Below the pieces are notes generated by a model that was not told the origin of the DNA, made no database searches, and saw only the letters and a program-made list of their open reading frames with translations. Shown in pieces: positions 36,689 through 46,123 of a stretch of DNA of 64,000 nucleotides (positions are counted from its first letter, which is position 1; the number at the start of each line of letters is the position of its first letter). The position numbers and the translations under genes were made by a program. Source of the DNA: Geothrix sp. (GTDB lineage: Bacteria > Acidobacteriota > Holophagae > Holophagales > Holophagaceae); NCBI GenBank assembly GCA_030824075.1, contig JAVBYJ010000081.1, positions 62,001 through 126,000 of the forward strand, read 5' to 3'.

Positions 36689-37789
36689 ATGGCTGTCGCC
36701 TGTGGCATCGTGGGTTTGCCCAACGTGGGAAAGTCCACCCTTTTCAATGCCCTCACGCGCGCGGGCGCGGCGTCGGCCAACTATCCCTTCTGCACCATTG
36801 AGCCCAATACCGGGGTGGTGGACGTGCCGGATCCACGGCTCGGGCCCCTGGCGGAGATTGTGAAGCCCCAGCGCATCCTGCCGGCGGCTCAGGAATTCGT
36901 GGATATTGCCGGCCTGGTTCGAGGCGCCAGCAAGGGGGAGGGTCTGGGCAACGCCTTTCTCGGCCACATCCGGGAGACCGACGCCATCGTCCAGGTGGTG
37001 CGCTGCTTCGAGGACAGCAATGTCACCCATGTGGAGGGCAGCGTGAGTCCTGAGCGGGACCTCGGCATCATTGAAACCGAACTGGTCATCAAGGACCTGG
37101 ACGCGGTCGAGAAGGGGCTGGAGCGTCACCGCAAGATCGCCAAACTCGGCAATAAGGAATCCCAGGCCCTGGTCGCGGCCCTGGAGCGGGTCTTCACCCA
37201 GCTGGATCAGGGCCGGTGGGCCAGCACCGCCGGGCTCTCCGCTGAGGACAAGGCCCTCATCAAGTCCTACGGCCTGCTCACCCTCAAGCCCACCCTCTTC
37301 GTGGGCAACATCGGGGAGGAGGACATTCGGAACCCCGAGGGCAATGCGCACTACCGGAAGCTCCAGGAACTGGCCGCGGAGCGCCACGCCCCCTGCATCC
37401 CCATCTGCTCCAAGCTGGAGGCCGAGATCCAGGACCTGCCGGAAGAAGACCGCCCCCTCTTCCTGGAGGAGGCCGGATTATCCGAACCGGGCCTGAACGT
37501 GCTCATCCACGCCAGCTACGACCTGCTGGGCCTCCAGACCTACTTCACCGCCGGGGTGAAGGAAGTCCGGGCCTGGACCATCCGCAAGGGCGACACGGCC
37601 CCCCAGGCCGCAGGCGTGATCCACACCGACTTCGAAAAAGGCTTCATCCGGGCCCAGGTCATCGCCTATGAAGACTTCATCCAGTGCCGGGGCGAACAGG
37701 GGGCCAAAGACGCCGGGAAAATGCGAACCGAAGGGAAGGACTACGTGGTCAAGGACGGCGACCTCATGAACTTCCTGTTCAACGTCTGA
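36689..37789 (+). CDS. ychF: redox-responsive P-loop ATPase YchF
   Basis: A 366-residue Obg-family protein that prefers ATP over GTP and associates with ribosomes. The P-loop G-L-P-N-V-G-K-S is at 9-16, the switch II D-I-A-G-L-V follows, and N-I-G-E-E replaces the N-K-x-D guanine motif, as expected for ATP specificity. The C-terminal TGS-like domain ends in [14 protein letters not shown], highly typical. GGAGG precedes the ATG. It stands alone. Confidence 0.96.
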   Translation: MAVACGIVGLPNVGKSTLFNALTRAGAASANYPFCTIEPNTGVVDVPDPRLGPLAEIVKPQRILPAAQEFVDIAGLVRGASKGEGLGNAFLGHIRETDAIVQVVRCFEDSNVTHVEGSVSPERDLGIIETELVIKDLDAVEKGLERHRKIAKLGNKESQALVAALERVFTQLDQGRWASTAGLSAEDKALIKSYGLLTLKPTLFVGNIGEEDIRNPEGNAHYRKLQELAAERHAPCIPICSKLEAEIQDLPEEDRPLFLEEAGLSEPGLNVLIHASYDLLGLQTYFTAGVKEVRAWTIRKGDTAPQAAGVIHTDFEKGFIRAQVIAYEDFIQCRGEQGAKDAGKMRTEGKDYVVKDGDLMNFLFNV

Positions 37790-37839
37790 ACTCAATCCCG
37801 GGAACCCATGGCCCGATGCGATAGAAAGCAGGCGGAACC

Positions 37840-39102
37840 ATGAGTATCGGCAGATCGAGCGGGGGAGACGGGGCCGAACCGCCCATCGAGGATCCCTCGC
37901 AGATCCGCAGGGCCATGGCCGTACTCCATCGCGAAGAGACGGAATTCCCCATCAAGGTCGAAGGGGCTCAAACCCTCCCCTACACGTCCCATATCCAGCA
38001 CCTGGATCTGGAGACGGGGATCCTCCAACTGAAGCTCATCCGCCCGCTGCCCCACGAAATGGCGATGGGCGCCCCCTTCGAGATGCTTTTCGCGGCGGGT
38101 GACCAGCGGTTCGAGGCTCCGATCACCTTCCTTGGTCGCGAATCCTACCTGCTCTACCGTTTTTCGATCCCGGTCCGGATGATCCATTCGGATCGCCGCC
38201 AGGGCAAGCGCTATCCGTTCCGGCCGCGGGAGAAGGCCTACGTCCTTGCCCAGGATGGAGGCCTCCCGGGCCATGGGCTGGCGGGTCCGCTGGTCAACCT
38301 TTCCCTCGGGGGCCTCGCCTTCAGGGTGGACCGGGTCATGCGCCTGGACGATCACATGCGCATCTCGCCGGGCCTTGGGTTCTTCGACAAGGGGAAGGTC
38401 CTCACCATGCTGAAGATCCGGGACCTGCCCAAGCTCCCTCTGTTCGAGGCGCGAGGCACGTTGGCCAACGCCTGTGAACGGGATGGGGAGATCATTCTCG
38501 GCGTGAAATTCGCGGACCTGGGGGAATCCGAGCTCAGGCAGATCCAGTTGGTGCTCGATGCCCGGGACCAGATGCAGCGCAGTTCCACCACCGCCTCCAT
38601 CACAACCGCCGTGGTAAAGGAGGCCAAGGGGAAGTCCCTCCCACTCTCGGTGACCCCCAGCCCTGCCCAGCGGGTGAATCCTTCCGGCAGCCTCACGCCA
38701 GATGCATTGACCCTCCTGGCGCGGCGCTGTACGGGGCTGGTGCTGGCCATGACCCCAGGTCCAGACCGGACCTCGCTGCAGGCGTCCCTGGCCTCTGCCG
38801 GGTATCTGCGCCTGGAGTCCACAGACACCCTGGAGCAGGCCCTGGATCGTCTCAGGGTGGACCAGGGCAACACCGCCAGCCGCTTGCTGCTGTTGGAGTC
38901 CCCTCCAGGCGCCCTGCCTCAGCTATCGGATATCCGGACCTTCCAGAGGGAACTCGGCGAACTTCGGGAGCTCTCCGTGGCCCTGATCCAAGCGCATGGC
39001 CGGCCGCCGGAAACAGAGGATCCGCTCATTCGCCCCCTTCCCTGGCCCGGCGAGGATTCGCCGTCCTGGCTTCCCCTCCTGGATGAACTGGCAGGGCTCT
39101 AG
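37840..39102 (+). CDS. YcgR-N/PilZ-like c-di-GMP-binding protein with C-terminal domain
   Basis: A 420-residue protein. The N-terminal part resembles the YcgR-N flagellar-brake domain (about 25-110), followed by PilZ, with R120-x-x-x-R124 (R-R-Q-G-K-R) and N153-x-S-x-x-G158 (N-L-S-L-G-G), the two c-di-GMP contacts. After a Pro/Ser-rich linker, residues about 285-420 look like a degenerate receiver-type domain whose phospho-acceptor cannot be assigned. It is a probable effector of the GGDEF-EAL and HD-GYP proteins in this window. Its TAG stop is in the left TIR of a MITE. Confidence 0.75.
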   Translation: MSIGRSSGGDGAEPPIEDPSQIRRAMAVLHREETEFPIKVEGAQTLPYTSHIQHLDLETGILQLKLIRPLPHEMAMGAPFEMLFAAGDQRFEAPITFLGRESYLLYRFSIPVRMIHSDRRQGKRYPFRPREKAYVLAQDGGLPGHGLAGPLVNLSLGGLAFRVDRVMRLDDHMRISPGLGFFDKGKVLTMLKIRDLPKLPLFEARGTLANACERDGEIILGVKFADLGESELRQIQLVLDARDQMQRSSTTASITTAVVKEAKGKSLPLSVTPSPAQRVNPSGSLTPDALTLLARRCTGLVLAMTPGPDRTSLQASLASAGYLRLESTDTLEQALDRLRVDQGNTASRLLLLESPPGALPQLSDIRTFQRELGELRELSVALIQAHGRPPETEDPLIRPLPWPGEDSPSWLPLLDELAGL

Positions 39103-39440
39103 GGTCTGTTTTCAAAGTGGATGCGAGCCGCGACGCCGTCCAGCCGCGCGCATGGCCAGGCGGAGACCGAAGGGCGATGCGGGACATCGTTCGAGGTCGC
39201 CAACGCAGCCAGGGGTCCGGCTGGACGACGTCCCCCGTACCCTATCGCAGGCCCCCGCTGGGGCCTGCTCCTGCCCGGCGTTCCGCCGAGCAGAGGGTGG
39301 AGCCGGCAAGGGGCGGCGCCCGGCGCGATGCTGCGTCAAGCTCCTCGTCGATAGTGCCGCTATCGCCTTCGTCGCTTTCCTGGCCTCGCTTGGGCGGCGC
39401 CCCTTGCGCGGCCACACCCCACTTTGAAAACAGACCCTAG
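39099..39440. mobile_element. IS5-like MITE (334 bp) with CTAG target duplication
   Basis: CTAG occurs at 39099-39102 and 39437-39440. The 334 bp between them ends in perfect 18-bp terminal inverted repeats: 39103-39120 (starting GGTCTGTTTTCAAAG) and 39419-39436. There is no transposase. Inside are further inverted repeats, including a 16-bp pair at 39307-39322 and 39392-39407, and a hairpin near 39249-39268. The TIR and CTAG (YTAR) target resemble IS5-family elements, by family knowledge. Removing it would merge the two CTAGs into one that serves as overlapping stops for the convergent flanking genes. Confidence 0.85.
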
Positions 39441-41593
39441 AGCGGCGCCATTTTCACCAGGTGCCCACCCCCGTCCACCCGCTGGAAACCATCCTCGATG
39501 CGGTTGGTTCCCCGCATCACCGGATCCGCCGCATCCTTGGCGAGCAGGATCCCGCCACGGGCGTTCCGATGGGCCACGCATTCTTCCAGGGTGGCCTGCG
39601 AGTCCTCCAGCAGAAGCAGCCCCGTGTCGCGTCCATCCTTCAGGGTGCATCGCACCAGCAGAAGGCTCCCGCCAGGCTCCACCTGGACGCCCGGACCGGC
39701 GTTGCCGGAGATTTCACAGGATTCGAGGACGGCCTGACCACCTTCGTCGCAGTCCACCCCCATGGACCGTCCTTCCGAGATGGTGCAGCCCCGGGCCTGG
39801 ACCGTGGCCCCATGGTGGATGAGCAGGCCCGCGCCGCCGTTTGCCTGGATGACACAGCCATCGAGCGTGGCCAATCCGCGGTCCATGACGGATACGCCGA
39901 AGCCCGCATTCGCCACCATGCGGCATTGCCGGAACATCACGTTGGCTCCCGCCAGTACATGGGCCCCCGAACACGTGTGATTGCCGAGGTCGCAGGACTC
40001 CAATACCGCATGGCTCCGCTCGAGGGCCAACAATCCCGCGAAACGGCTATCGAGCAACCGGCACCGGGTCAGTTGCACATGGCCATCCGGTTCCACTTCC
40101 ACGGCCCCTGAAAGCGCCGTGAATCCGCTGTCCTCCACCACGACCTGAGCCCGCGCCTGGACCTTCAGGCCCACCCCATCACCCGGACCCACCTGAACCC
40201 CGTGAAGGGAGGTCTGGGCACCGGAACCCACCAGAATCCCCGTGTCCCGAAACCCTTCGACCACGCCTCCCTGCAGCCGAGTCTGGCCGCCCTCCGCGAC
40301 CACCAGCCCTGATCCCCCTGAACATCGGAAGGCGCAATCGACGAATCGGGGGGCTGCCCCGGCTTTGACCTCAGCGCCGGCGACCCGGCCGTCCATGACG
40401 CAGCCCTCCAAGGAAGAGGCACCGGACGTGACGCGGAGAGCCACCTCCCCTTCGGGAGCCCTCAGGGTGAATCCATGCAGGGAGGCGCTTCGCGCGTCGA
40501 GCACCAGGGCCGGACCCGAAACGCCTTCCAGTACCACCTCGTCCGGCTTCCCCAGGGCCCGGATGATCACATCCTGGTCCACCACCACGGATTCCCGGTA
40601 CAGACCCGGCATCAGAATGATTTCCATGCCCGGTTTGGCCTGGCGGAGGGCCACCTTGAGGCTGAGGCACTGGCCCTGCCCCCCCTTGCCCACCAGGATC
40701 CGCTGCCCGGTCGTCTCCTTAGGCGGTTTGGGGGCGGCAGGCGGGGCCGGAGCCACCACCGGCACCTCCACCGCCCCGCTCATGGCCTCTCGGATGGCCG
40801 ATCCCAGCGCCTCCGCATCCGGGTACCGGTCCACCGGCCGCTTCGCCAGGGCCCGTTCCACCGCCGCCAGAAGGCGCCCCGATACATCCTTCATGTCCAC
40901 AGGGCGGAGCGGCTCAGGTGGATGGAGCAGGATGCGGTTCAGGACGGACGTCGTGGTATCGCCATGAAACGGTTTCCGCCCCCCCGTGAGGATCTCGTAG
41001 AGGATGACGCCCAGCGCGAAGATATCGGAGCTGGCCGTGGATTTGCCGGTGTCCAGGTATTCGGGGGCCATGTAGCTCACGGTTCCCATCCAGGTCCCGG
41101 TCTGAGTCAGACCGGAGGGACCCATCTGGGCCACGCCGAAGTCCATGAGCTTGGCGTGGGGCCGCTTGCCATGCCGCGTGACCAGGATGTTGGCGGGCTT
41201 GATGTCCCGGTGGATCACGCCGTGTTCATGGGCATAGGCCAAGCCCTCGCAAACCTGGGCCAGCACCTCCAGCAGTTCAGCCTTGGGGGTCTTCCCTTCC
41301 TGGATGAGGACTTCCAGCTCTTCCCCCTGCACATACTCCATCGCCAGATAATGGAGACCCTCGTCCTCGCCGAATTCGAAGACCGTGACCACATGGGGGT
41401 GGTTCAACAGAGCCGCCGCACGGGCCTCCCGTTCGAACCGGGCCTGGGCCTCTTCACCGAAGGCGGATCCGGCGGAAATGACCTTCAAGGCCACCTCACG
41501 CCCCAGCCTGGGATCGCGGCCCAGGTAGACCTCACCCATGGCTCCCTTGCCCAGAAGCCTCACCACCTCGAATTTGCCGAGTCGTTCCCGCAT
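39437..41593 (-). CDS. Ser/Thr protein kinase with beta-helix-like C-terminal region
   Basis: About 718 residues. A complete PknB-like kinase domain fills residues 1-270: G-K-G-A-M-G-E-V-Y loop, Lys37, H-R-D-I-K-P-A-N (128-135), D-F-G (151-153) and G-T-V-S-Y-M-A-P-E. A Pro/Ala linker follows, then about 420 residues of short repeats of the L-x-G-C-x-x-x-x-x-x-x-G-x-x-V-x-x-G-A type, as in right-handed parallel beta-helices (pectate-lyase-like). No membrane segment is obvious. The beta-helix may bind a ligand or phosphorylation target. ATG 41593 is preferred over GTG 41599. Its TAG stop overlaps a MITE border. Confidence 0.85.
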   Translation of the reverse strand: MRERLGKFEVVRLLGKGAMGEVYLGRDPRLGREVALKVISAGSAFGEEAQARFEREARAAALLNHPHVVTVFEFGEDEGLHYLAMEYVQGEELEVLIQEGKTPKAELLEVLAQVCEGLAYAHEHGVIHRDIKPANILVTRHGKRPHAKLMDFGVAQMGPSGLTQTGTWMGTVSYMAPEYLDTGKSTASSDIFALGVILYEILTGGRKPFHGDTTTSVLNRILLHPPEPLRPVDMKDVSGRLLAAVERALAKRPVDRYPDAEALGSAIREAMSGAVEVPVVAPAPPAAPKPPKETTGQRILVGKGGQGQCLSLKVALRQAKPGMEIILMPGLYRESVVVDQDVIIRALGKPDEVVLEGVSGPALVLDARSASLHGFTLRAPEGEVALRVTSGASSLEGCVMDGRVAGAEVKAGAAPRFVDCAFRCSGGSGLVVAEGGQTRLQGGVVEGFRDTGILVGSGAQTSLHGVQVGPGDGVGLKVQARAQVVVEDSGFTALSGAVEVEPDGHVQLTRCRLLDSRFAGLLALERSHAVLESCDLGNHTCSGAHVLAGANVMFRQCRMVANAGFGVSVMDRGLATLDGCVIQANGGAGLLIHHGATVQARGCTISEGRSMGVDCDEGGQAVLESCEISGNAGPGVQVEPGGSLLLVRCTLKDGRDTGLLLLEDSQATLEECVAHRNARGGILLAKDAADPVMRGTNRIEDGFQRVDGGGHLVKMAPL

Positions 41594-41635
41594 GGGCACC
41601 CTATCGGCACCTGGCCCCTGGGCGTTCAGTTCGGG

Positions 41636-42475
41636 CTATCTTGCCTCGATCGGCATGCGCCTCAAGCGCTCCACCCGAACCTCCATGGGGGGGTGGGTCG
41701 AGAAGAGACCCATGAGGCCACCCCCGCTCAGGGGGCTCACGATCATCATGTGGGCCGTGGCCGGCTCCGCCGATCGCATGGGGAGCTGCTGGTTATAGGC
41801 CTGGAGCCGTTCCAGGGCCGAGGCCAGCATGTCCGGCCGACCGGTCAGATGAGCGCTGTATTCGTCGGCCATGTACTCCCGGGACCGGCTCACAGCCATC
41901 TGCAGGAGGAAGGCCGCCACGGGCCCGAGAATCATGATGGCAATGCCCGCAATGGGGTTGGAGCGGCCTTCTTCATCGCGGGATCCGAACATCCCCGCGA
42001 AGCGCGAAAGGAACATGATGGCCTGCGCCAGCACCGCCGCCAGGCTGCCGATGAGGATGTCGCGGTTCTTCACGTGGCCCAGCTCATGGGCGATGACGGC
42101 TTCCAGCTCTGGGCGGCTGAGGGTCCGCATGATGCCTTCCGTCACCGCCACCACGGCGTGCTCGGGATTGCGCCCGGTGGCGAAGGCGTTCGGTGTGTCA
42201 TCAGGGATGATGGCGATGCGGGGCATGGGCAGGCCAGCCCGCTGGGCCAGGTTCGCCACGATGGCGTGCAGCTCCGGCGCCTCGGCCTGGGTGACGGGCT
42301 GGGCGCCGTAGCTGGCCAGCACGATCTTGTCGGAAAAGAAGTAGCTCACGCCATTCATGACCAAGGCGATGGCGAGGGCCATGACCATGCCGGACTGGCC
42401 GCCGATCGTGCCGCCGATCCACACGAGCACACCGGTCATGGCCACGATGAGGAAGAGGGTCTTCGTCTGGTTCAT
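41636..42475 (-). CDS. htpX: protease HtpX
   Basis: Inner-membrane zinc metalloprotease of the M48 family, which degrades damaged membrane proteins under envelope stress. The 279 residues hold two N-terminal hydrophobic segments, the zinc motif H-E-L-G-H (130-134), a further pair of hydrophobic segments and the third-ligand helix with S-R-E-Y-M-A-D-E. The start M-N-Q-T-K-T at 42475 is preceded by GGAGACC and matches the family; the longer frame upstream lies in the neighbouring gene's end. It is downstream of the phosphatase gene with a 34-bp gap. Confidence 0.95.
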   Translation of the reverse strand: MNQTKTLFLIVAMTGVLVWIGGTIGGQSGMVMALAIALVMNGVSYFFSDKIVLASYGAQPVTQAEAPELHAIVANLAQRAGLPMPRIAIIPDDTPNAFATGRNPEHAVVAVTEGIMRTLSRPELEAVIAHELGHVKNRDILIGSLAAVLAQAIMFLSRFAGMFGSRDEEGRSNPIAGIAIMILGPVAAFLLQMAVSRSREYMADEYSAHLTGRPDMLASALERLQAYNQQLPMRSAEPATAHMMIVSPLSGGGLMGLFSTHPPMEVRVERLRRMPIEAR

Positions 42476-42509
42476 GAATAGGTCTCCAGATTCCAGGATA
42501 CGGAGGGGA

Positions 42510-44081
42510 TCAAGCACCCATCCGTTTGATGACCACCAGCGTCACGTCGTCCCGGAACTTGCCATCCTCGAGATGCTGGAAGGCCTCCACCAGGAGGGCC
42601 TCGAACAACTCGTCCGCGCCCGCCTGTGGGCGGCGCAGGACCACCTCGGCCAGGGGGCCGTCGCCGAGTTCCTCCCCCGCAGCGTTTTCAGCCTCCACGA
42701 CGCCATCCGTGAAAATCACCAGGACATCTCCCAGGTCCATGTGGGCTCTGCCCTCACTGAAGCTGACGCCCGGAAGCAGGCCCACCATGGGCCCGGTGGG
42801 GGCCAGCCGGGCCACTTCACCATTCGCCCGCACCAGGAGGGGTGGATTGTGTCCCCCGTTCACGTAACGGAGGTCGCCATTCGCGGGATTGAGGCTGCCT
42901 GCAAAGAGGGTCGTATAGCGGTTCCGGTCCCGCACGTCATTCATGCGCCGGTTGACCCGCTCGGCCAACCTCCCCCAGTCCGGAACCCGGTGATCCGCCA
43001 TGGCCCGGAGGAAGGCCGAAAGCTGGGTCATCATCAACGAAGCAGGAAGGCCCTTTCCAGAGATGTCGCCCACGGCAATGTGCAGACGGTCCCCCTGGCC
43101 CTCGTCCCTCGCCATCCACAAATCGTAGAGGTCACCCCCGACGGCCTGGTAGGGCAGATTGGCGGCGGCACATTCCCAACCTTCGGGTTCCGGCAGGGTC
43201 TTGGGCAGCAGGCTTCGCTGGATGTTGCGGGCCAGGTCCAGGTCCTTCTCCATGCGTTCGCCCTGAATGCGGGACTCCCGCAGCTCCAGGCTCGACAGTT
43301 GGGAAGAGGTCAGGTTCAGCAGCGTGCGCAGGAAGACCAGATCGTCCTCGGACAACTGGCCCACGGCCGGTTCCGCAGCGTAGGCGAAACCATGGCTATG
43401 GGTTTGATCCCCCAGCTCGATGGCGTGGACCAGCCCCCTGGCCTGTACGATTTCCTGCAACCGTTCCCCATCAAGCATCTCGGGAACCACACCCAGCCCC
43501 TTGGCGTGGAGCACCTGACCCTGGGCATCCACCACCAGCAGCCGCATGATGCGGAACTCGCCCATGAGGGTGTTCGCCATGAGCCGGACCAGATCATGCC
43601 GAGTCTCCACCTCACCCAGGTTCCGGGTGAGTTCGAAGACGGTGTTGAGCCGGGATAGCTGGAGCGCCAGAGCCTGATTCTGGCTGCTGCGCACGGCCTC
43701 CGCGCGGCGCCAGGCAAGGAGGGGCGCACTGATGGACAGCAGCAGCGGAACAGCATCCGGAAGCACCTGTGATCGGAGCACGAGGTGCCCGTAGAGTTCT
43801 TCCCCGTACTTCCAGGGCCTGACCTGCCAGCCCTCCCCGGGGTGGGTCGGAAAGGCGGGGGCGGCACCCCGCAGGAACAGCCACTTCCCCCCATCCCACA
43901 ATCCGCCTTGACGGGCCTTGGCGATGCCCATGGCGGTAATTCCCACCAGATGAACCAGGTCCTCTTCGCTGCCCTGCTCCGGGAAGGTCTCCAGGAAGTC
44001 GATCAGGGGGAGCAGCTCCTGCGCCCCTTCCGGGGTCTTCATCGCCAGTTGGCGGAGACGGTCGAAGGGATTGGTCGGCAT
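42510..44081 (-). CDS. SpoIIE/RsbU-type PP2C phosphatase with GAF-like domain
   Basis: A 523-residue protein. Residues 120-290 resemble a GAF-like sensory domain. A coiled-coil stretch (E-R-M-E-K-D-L-D-L-A-R-N-I-Q-R-S-L-L-P) leads to a PP2C-like phosphatase (about 300-520) with G-G-D-L-Y-D, the G-D-I-S-G-K-G-L metal site and F-T-D-G-V-V-E-A-E. Such enzymes dephosphorylate STAS anti-sigma antagonists. The adjacent downstream-oriented RsbW- and STAS-type genes upstream on the same strand make a partner-switch module likely. It starts with M-P-T-N-P-F. Confidence 0.85.
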   Translation of the reverse strand: MPTNPFDRLRQLAMKTPEGAQELLPLIDFLETFPEQGSEEDLVHLVGITAMGIAKARQGGLWDGGKWLFLRGAAPAFPTHPGEGWQVRPWKYGEELYGHLVLRSQVLPDAVPLLLSISAPLLAWRRAEAVRSSQNQALALQLSRLNTVFELTRNLGEVETRHDLVRLMANTLMGEFRIMRLLVVDAQGQVLHAKGLGVVPEMLDGERLQEIVQARGLVHAIELGDQTHSHGFAYAAEPAVGQLSEDDLVFLRTLLNLTSSQLSSLELRESRIQGERMEKDLDLARNIQRSLLPKTLPEPEGWECAAANLPYQAVGGDLYDLWMARDEGQGDRLHIAVGDISGKGLPASLMMTQLSAFLRAMADHRVPDWGRLAERVNRRMNDVRDRNRYTTLFAGSLNPANGDLRYVNGGHNPPLLVRANGEVARLAPTGPMVGLLPGVSFSEGRAHMDLGDVLVIFTDGVVEAENAAGEELGDGPLAEVVLRRPQAGADELFEALLVEAFQHLEDGKFRDDVTLVVIKRMGA

Positions 44082-44100
44082 GGCGGGTGGACCCGGCGGT

Positions 44101-44538
44101 TCAGCTGATCTTCTTGATCAAGCAGCACTCGTTGCGGCCGGACACCTCGTCCGCCTTGAACTGAACCTCGTCCATGAACCGGCTCATGAGAAGAAGGCCC
44201 AAGCCCCCTTTGCGGGGATGCTTGATGTATTCCTTGGGGTCCGGCAGGACCATCTGGTCACCCCGGATGCCTTGACCGGAATGCAGGATGTGGATCTCCA
44301 GCGCCACCTCGGTGAAGCGCAGCTCCAGCTCCACGCTGTGTTCGCCCTCCCCGTGGTAGGCATGGAGGATCACGTTGGTCACGGCTTCGTCCACGGCGAT
44401 GCTCACTTTGGCTGCCGTGGCATCGTCAAGGCCCGCCGCCAGGGAGGCTCGCTTGGCGAGGCCCGTGACCAGATTCAGGTACCGGGTCTGGCTCGGAATG
44501 ATGAGTCGAAATTGGGCATGGTCCACCTTTGCCGCCAC
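44101..44538 (-). CDS. RsbW-type serine kinase/anti-sigma factor
   Basis: A 145-residue GHKL ATPase of the HATPase_c_2 group. The N-box region reads D-E-A-V-T-N-V-I-L-H-A-Y, and the G-G-L-G-L-L-L-M-S-R-F-M-D-E-V segment forms the ATP lid. In related systems it phosphorylates the STAS partner and holds a sigma factor or another target. The start is the GTG at 44538, two bases after the STAS stop; GTG 44526 is an alternative. No sigma-factor gene is in the cluster. Confidence 0.85.
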   Translation of the reverse strand: MAAKVDHAQFRLIIPSQTRYLNLVTGLAKRASLAAGLDDATAAKVSIAVDEAVTNVILHAYHGEGEHSVELELRFTEVALEIHILHSGQGIRGDQMVLPDPKEYIKHPRKGGLGLLLMSRFMDEVQFKADEVSGRNECCLIKKIS

Positions 44539-44540
44539 GC

Positions 44541-44900
44541 TCAGGCCTTCCGGCCCGGAACGGCCGCCGCCAGCGCCTGGTCCTCGTCCCCGAAGACCCG
44601 GTAGAGCTGCGTGAATCCCAGGGTGTCAAAAATGGCGAAGACGTTCTCCTGGAGATTTGAAAGCAGGATGTCCCCTTCATGCTCCCGCACGGTCTCGATC
44701 AGCCCCATGATGGCGCCCAGGCCGGCTGAGCTGATGTAGTTGAGGTCCTTGCAGTTCAGCAGGATGGTGTAGCGGCCATCCTGGACCAGCCCCTCCAGGG
44801 CCTCCTCGAATTCCCGGACGGTATGGGCATTGATGAATCCGGCGGGAAGAAGCACCGCCACATCGCCGATTTGCCTTACCGCAATGGAAAGATCCGCCAT
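44541..44900 (-). CDS. STAS-domain anti-sigma factor antagonist (RsbV-like)
   Basis: A 119-residue single STAS domain. The phosphorylation site region is L-N-Y-I-S-S-A-G-L-G-A-I-M-G, where the second Ser is the usual target. It would bind the RsbW-type partner when dephosphorylated by the neighbouring PP2C. The ATG at 44900 is preceded by GGAGACC. The gene order (STAS, kinase, phosphatase) suggests one operon continuing into htpX. Confidence 0.87.
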   Translation of the reverse strand: MADLSIAVRQIGDVAVLLPAGFINAHTVREFEEALEGLVQDGRYTILLNCKDLNYISSAGLGAIMGLIETVREHEGDILLSNLQENVFAIFDTLGFTQLYRVFGDEDQALAAAVPGRKA

Positions 44901-45013
44901 TCGAGGTCTCCAAGGAACTTTGGCCATCCTATCGGCTTGCTGGATCAAATGCCAGCGCGCGGCATTCCGGTCGGATTGGGGTACCCTTGAGGCCAACTTT
45001 CACCGAGCCTCAA

Positions 45014-46045
45014 ATGAGCGATCCGCGCCCCCTGGACCAGCCCCAGAACGATGCCCTCCGGACCCACCTGGAGGCGTGGCTCAATCAACAGAACCAGACC
45101 CTCCTCGAGGAGGTGATGGCCGCCTGGCAAGGGGCCCTCGCTCGATTTCATCCCGACGAGTCCATGCTCTCCGGGCTCCGTGAGGCGGTCGGTCCGTTCG
45201 CGGCACCAGACTCAGCTGGCCCCGCTGATACCCACCTGGCGGCAGCCCTGGACCTGGTGGAAGGGGCCACCAGCCAGAGTGACCTCCTCAAGCGGCTCCT
45301 GGATGCCCTCGCCCTCCTCGTGGAGCGCAGCGCCCTCTTCATCCTCAAGCAGGGCTTGGCTTCTCTGTACGCCCATCGGGGCTTCGAGGCCGAGGCGCCC
45401 CTGAAGGTTGGCGCCGTGGTCCCGCCCCCAGAACTTGAAGCCCTCATCCAGGGCCTGAACCAGTCCTTGCGCCACAAGGGCCCGGGATACACGGCACTGC
45501 TCTCACCCATCAGCGCCTTCGAGGCCGCAGATGTAGCCATCTTCCCCCTCCGCCACAAGAAAAAGGCCGTCGCGCTGCTCTTGGTGGACAGCGGCCTTCG
45601 CCGGAAGCTCGACCACCCCGAGCAGATCCGGGCTCTGGTCCTGGCTACCTCGGCCGTGCTCGCATCGCTCGCCGCAGGCAAGGACGAGGAGCCAAGACCC
45701 CAGCCGGCCGAACATCAATCCAGCGCGCCCACCCAGGTCGTTCCCGAGCCCTTCGAACCCCCAGCCCCGGTCGACCTCGACCCCCGGACGCGTGCGGCCG
45801 CAGAGCGCCTGGCCCGGGTGCTGGTCGGGGATGTGGAACTCTACTTCCCCGCCAAGGTCGCCCAGGCCCGCACCCGGGGAAACCTCTATGCCCTGCTCCG
45901 GGACGAGCTCGAACGCAGCCGCGCCACCTTCGTGGAGCGGTTCGGTGAGGGGGTTGAAATTCAACATCGAATTTTCACCACCACAGTCATCCATCAACTG
46001 TGCGATGGGGATGTTTCCAAGCTGGGAGCCGCCCCCTGGGCCTAA
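45014..46045 (+). CDS. hypothetical protein with GAF-like central region
   Basis: A 343-residue protein I do not recognise. Residues about 80-225 have a GAF-like pattern (L-L-K-R-L-L-D-A-L-A-L-L-V-E-R-S-A-L-F-I, then A-D-V-A-I-F-P-L-R-H-K-K-K-A-V-A-L-L-L-V-D). A Pro/Glu-rich linker of about 40 residues follows, then a helical C terminus (R-A-A-A-E-R-L-A-R-V-L-V-G-D-V-E-L-Y). Charged helices fill both ends. It is divergent from the STAS operon, so a regulatory link is possible but unproven. The ATG at 45014 has only a weak ribosome site; a TTG at 44987 is an alternative. Confidence 0.6.
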   Translation: MSDPRPLDQPQNDALRTHLEAWLNQQNQTLLEEVMAAWQGALARFHPDESMLSGLREAVGPFAAPDSAGPADTHLAAALDLVEGATSQSDLLKRLLDALALLVERSALFILKQGLASLYAHRGFEAEAPLKVGAVVPPPELEALIQGLNQSLRHKGPGYTALLSPISAFEAADVAIFPLRHKKKAVALLLVDSGLRRKLDHPEQIRALVLATSAVLASLAAGKDEEPRPQPAEHQSSAPTQVVPEPFEPPAPVDLDPRTRAAAERLARVLVGDVELYFPAKVAQARTRGNLYALLRDELERSRATFVERFGEGVEIQHRIFTTTVIHQLCDGDVSKLGAAPWA

Positions 46046-46123
46046 TCCCCCTCCCACATTGAGTGACAACTGGGAGCGATTCTGGTAGAACCTTGTTCCT
46101 TTGGGTTTGGACGAGGTTAAGCA

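Noticed and set aside
39112..39417. 101-residue antisense frame within the MITE
   Set aside because: Entirely inside a GC-rich element without transposase motifs; no start signal.
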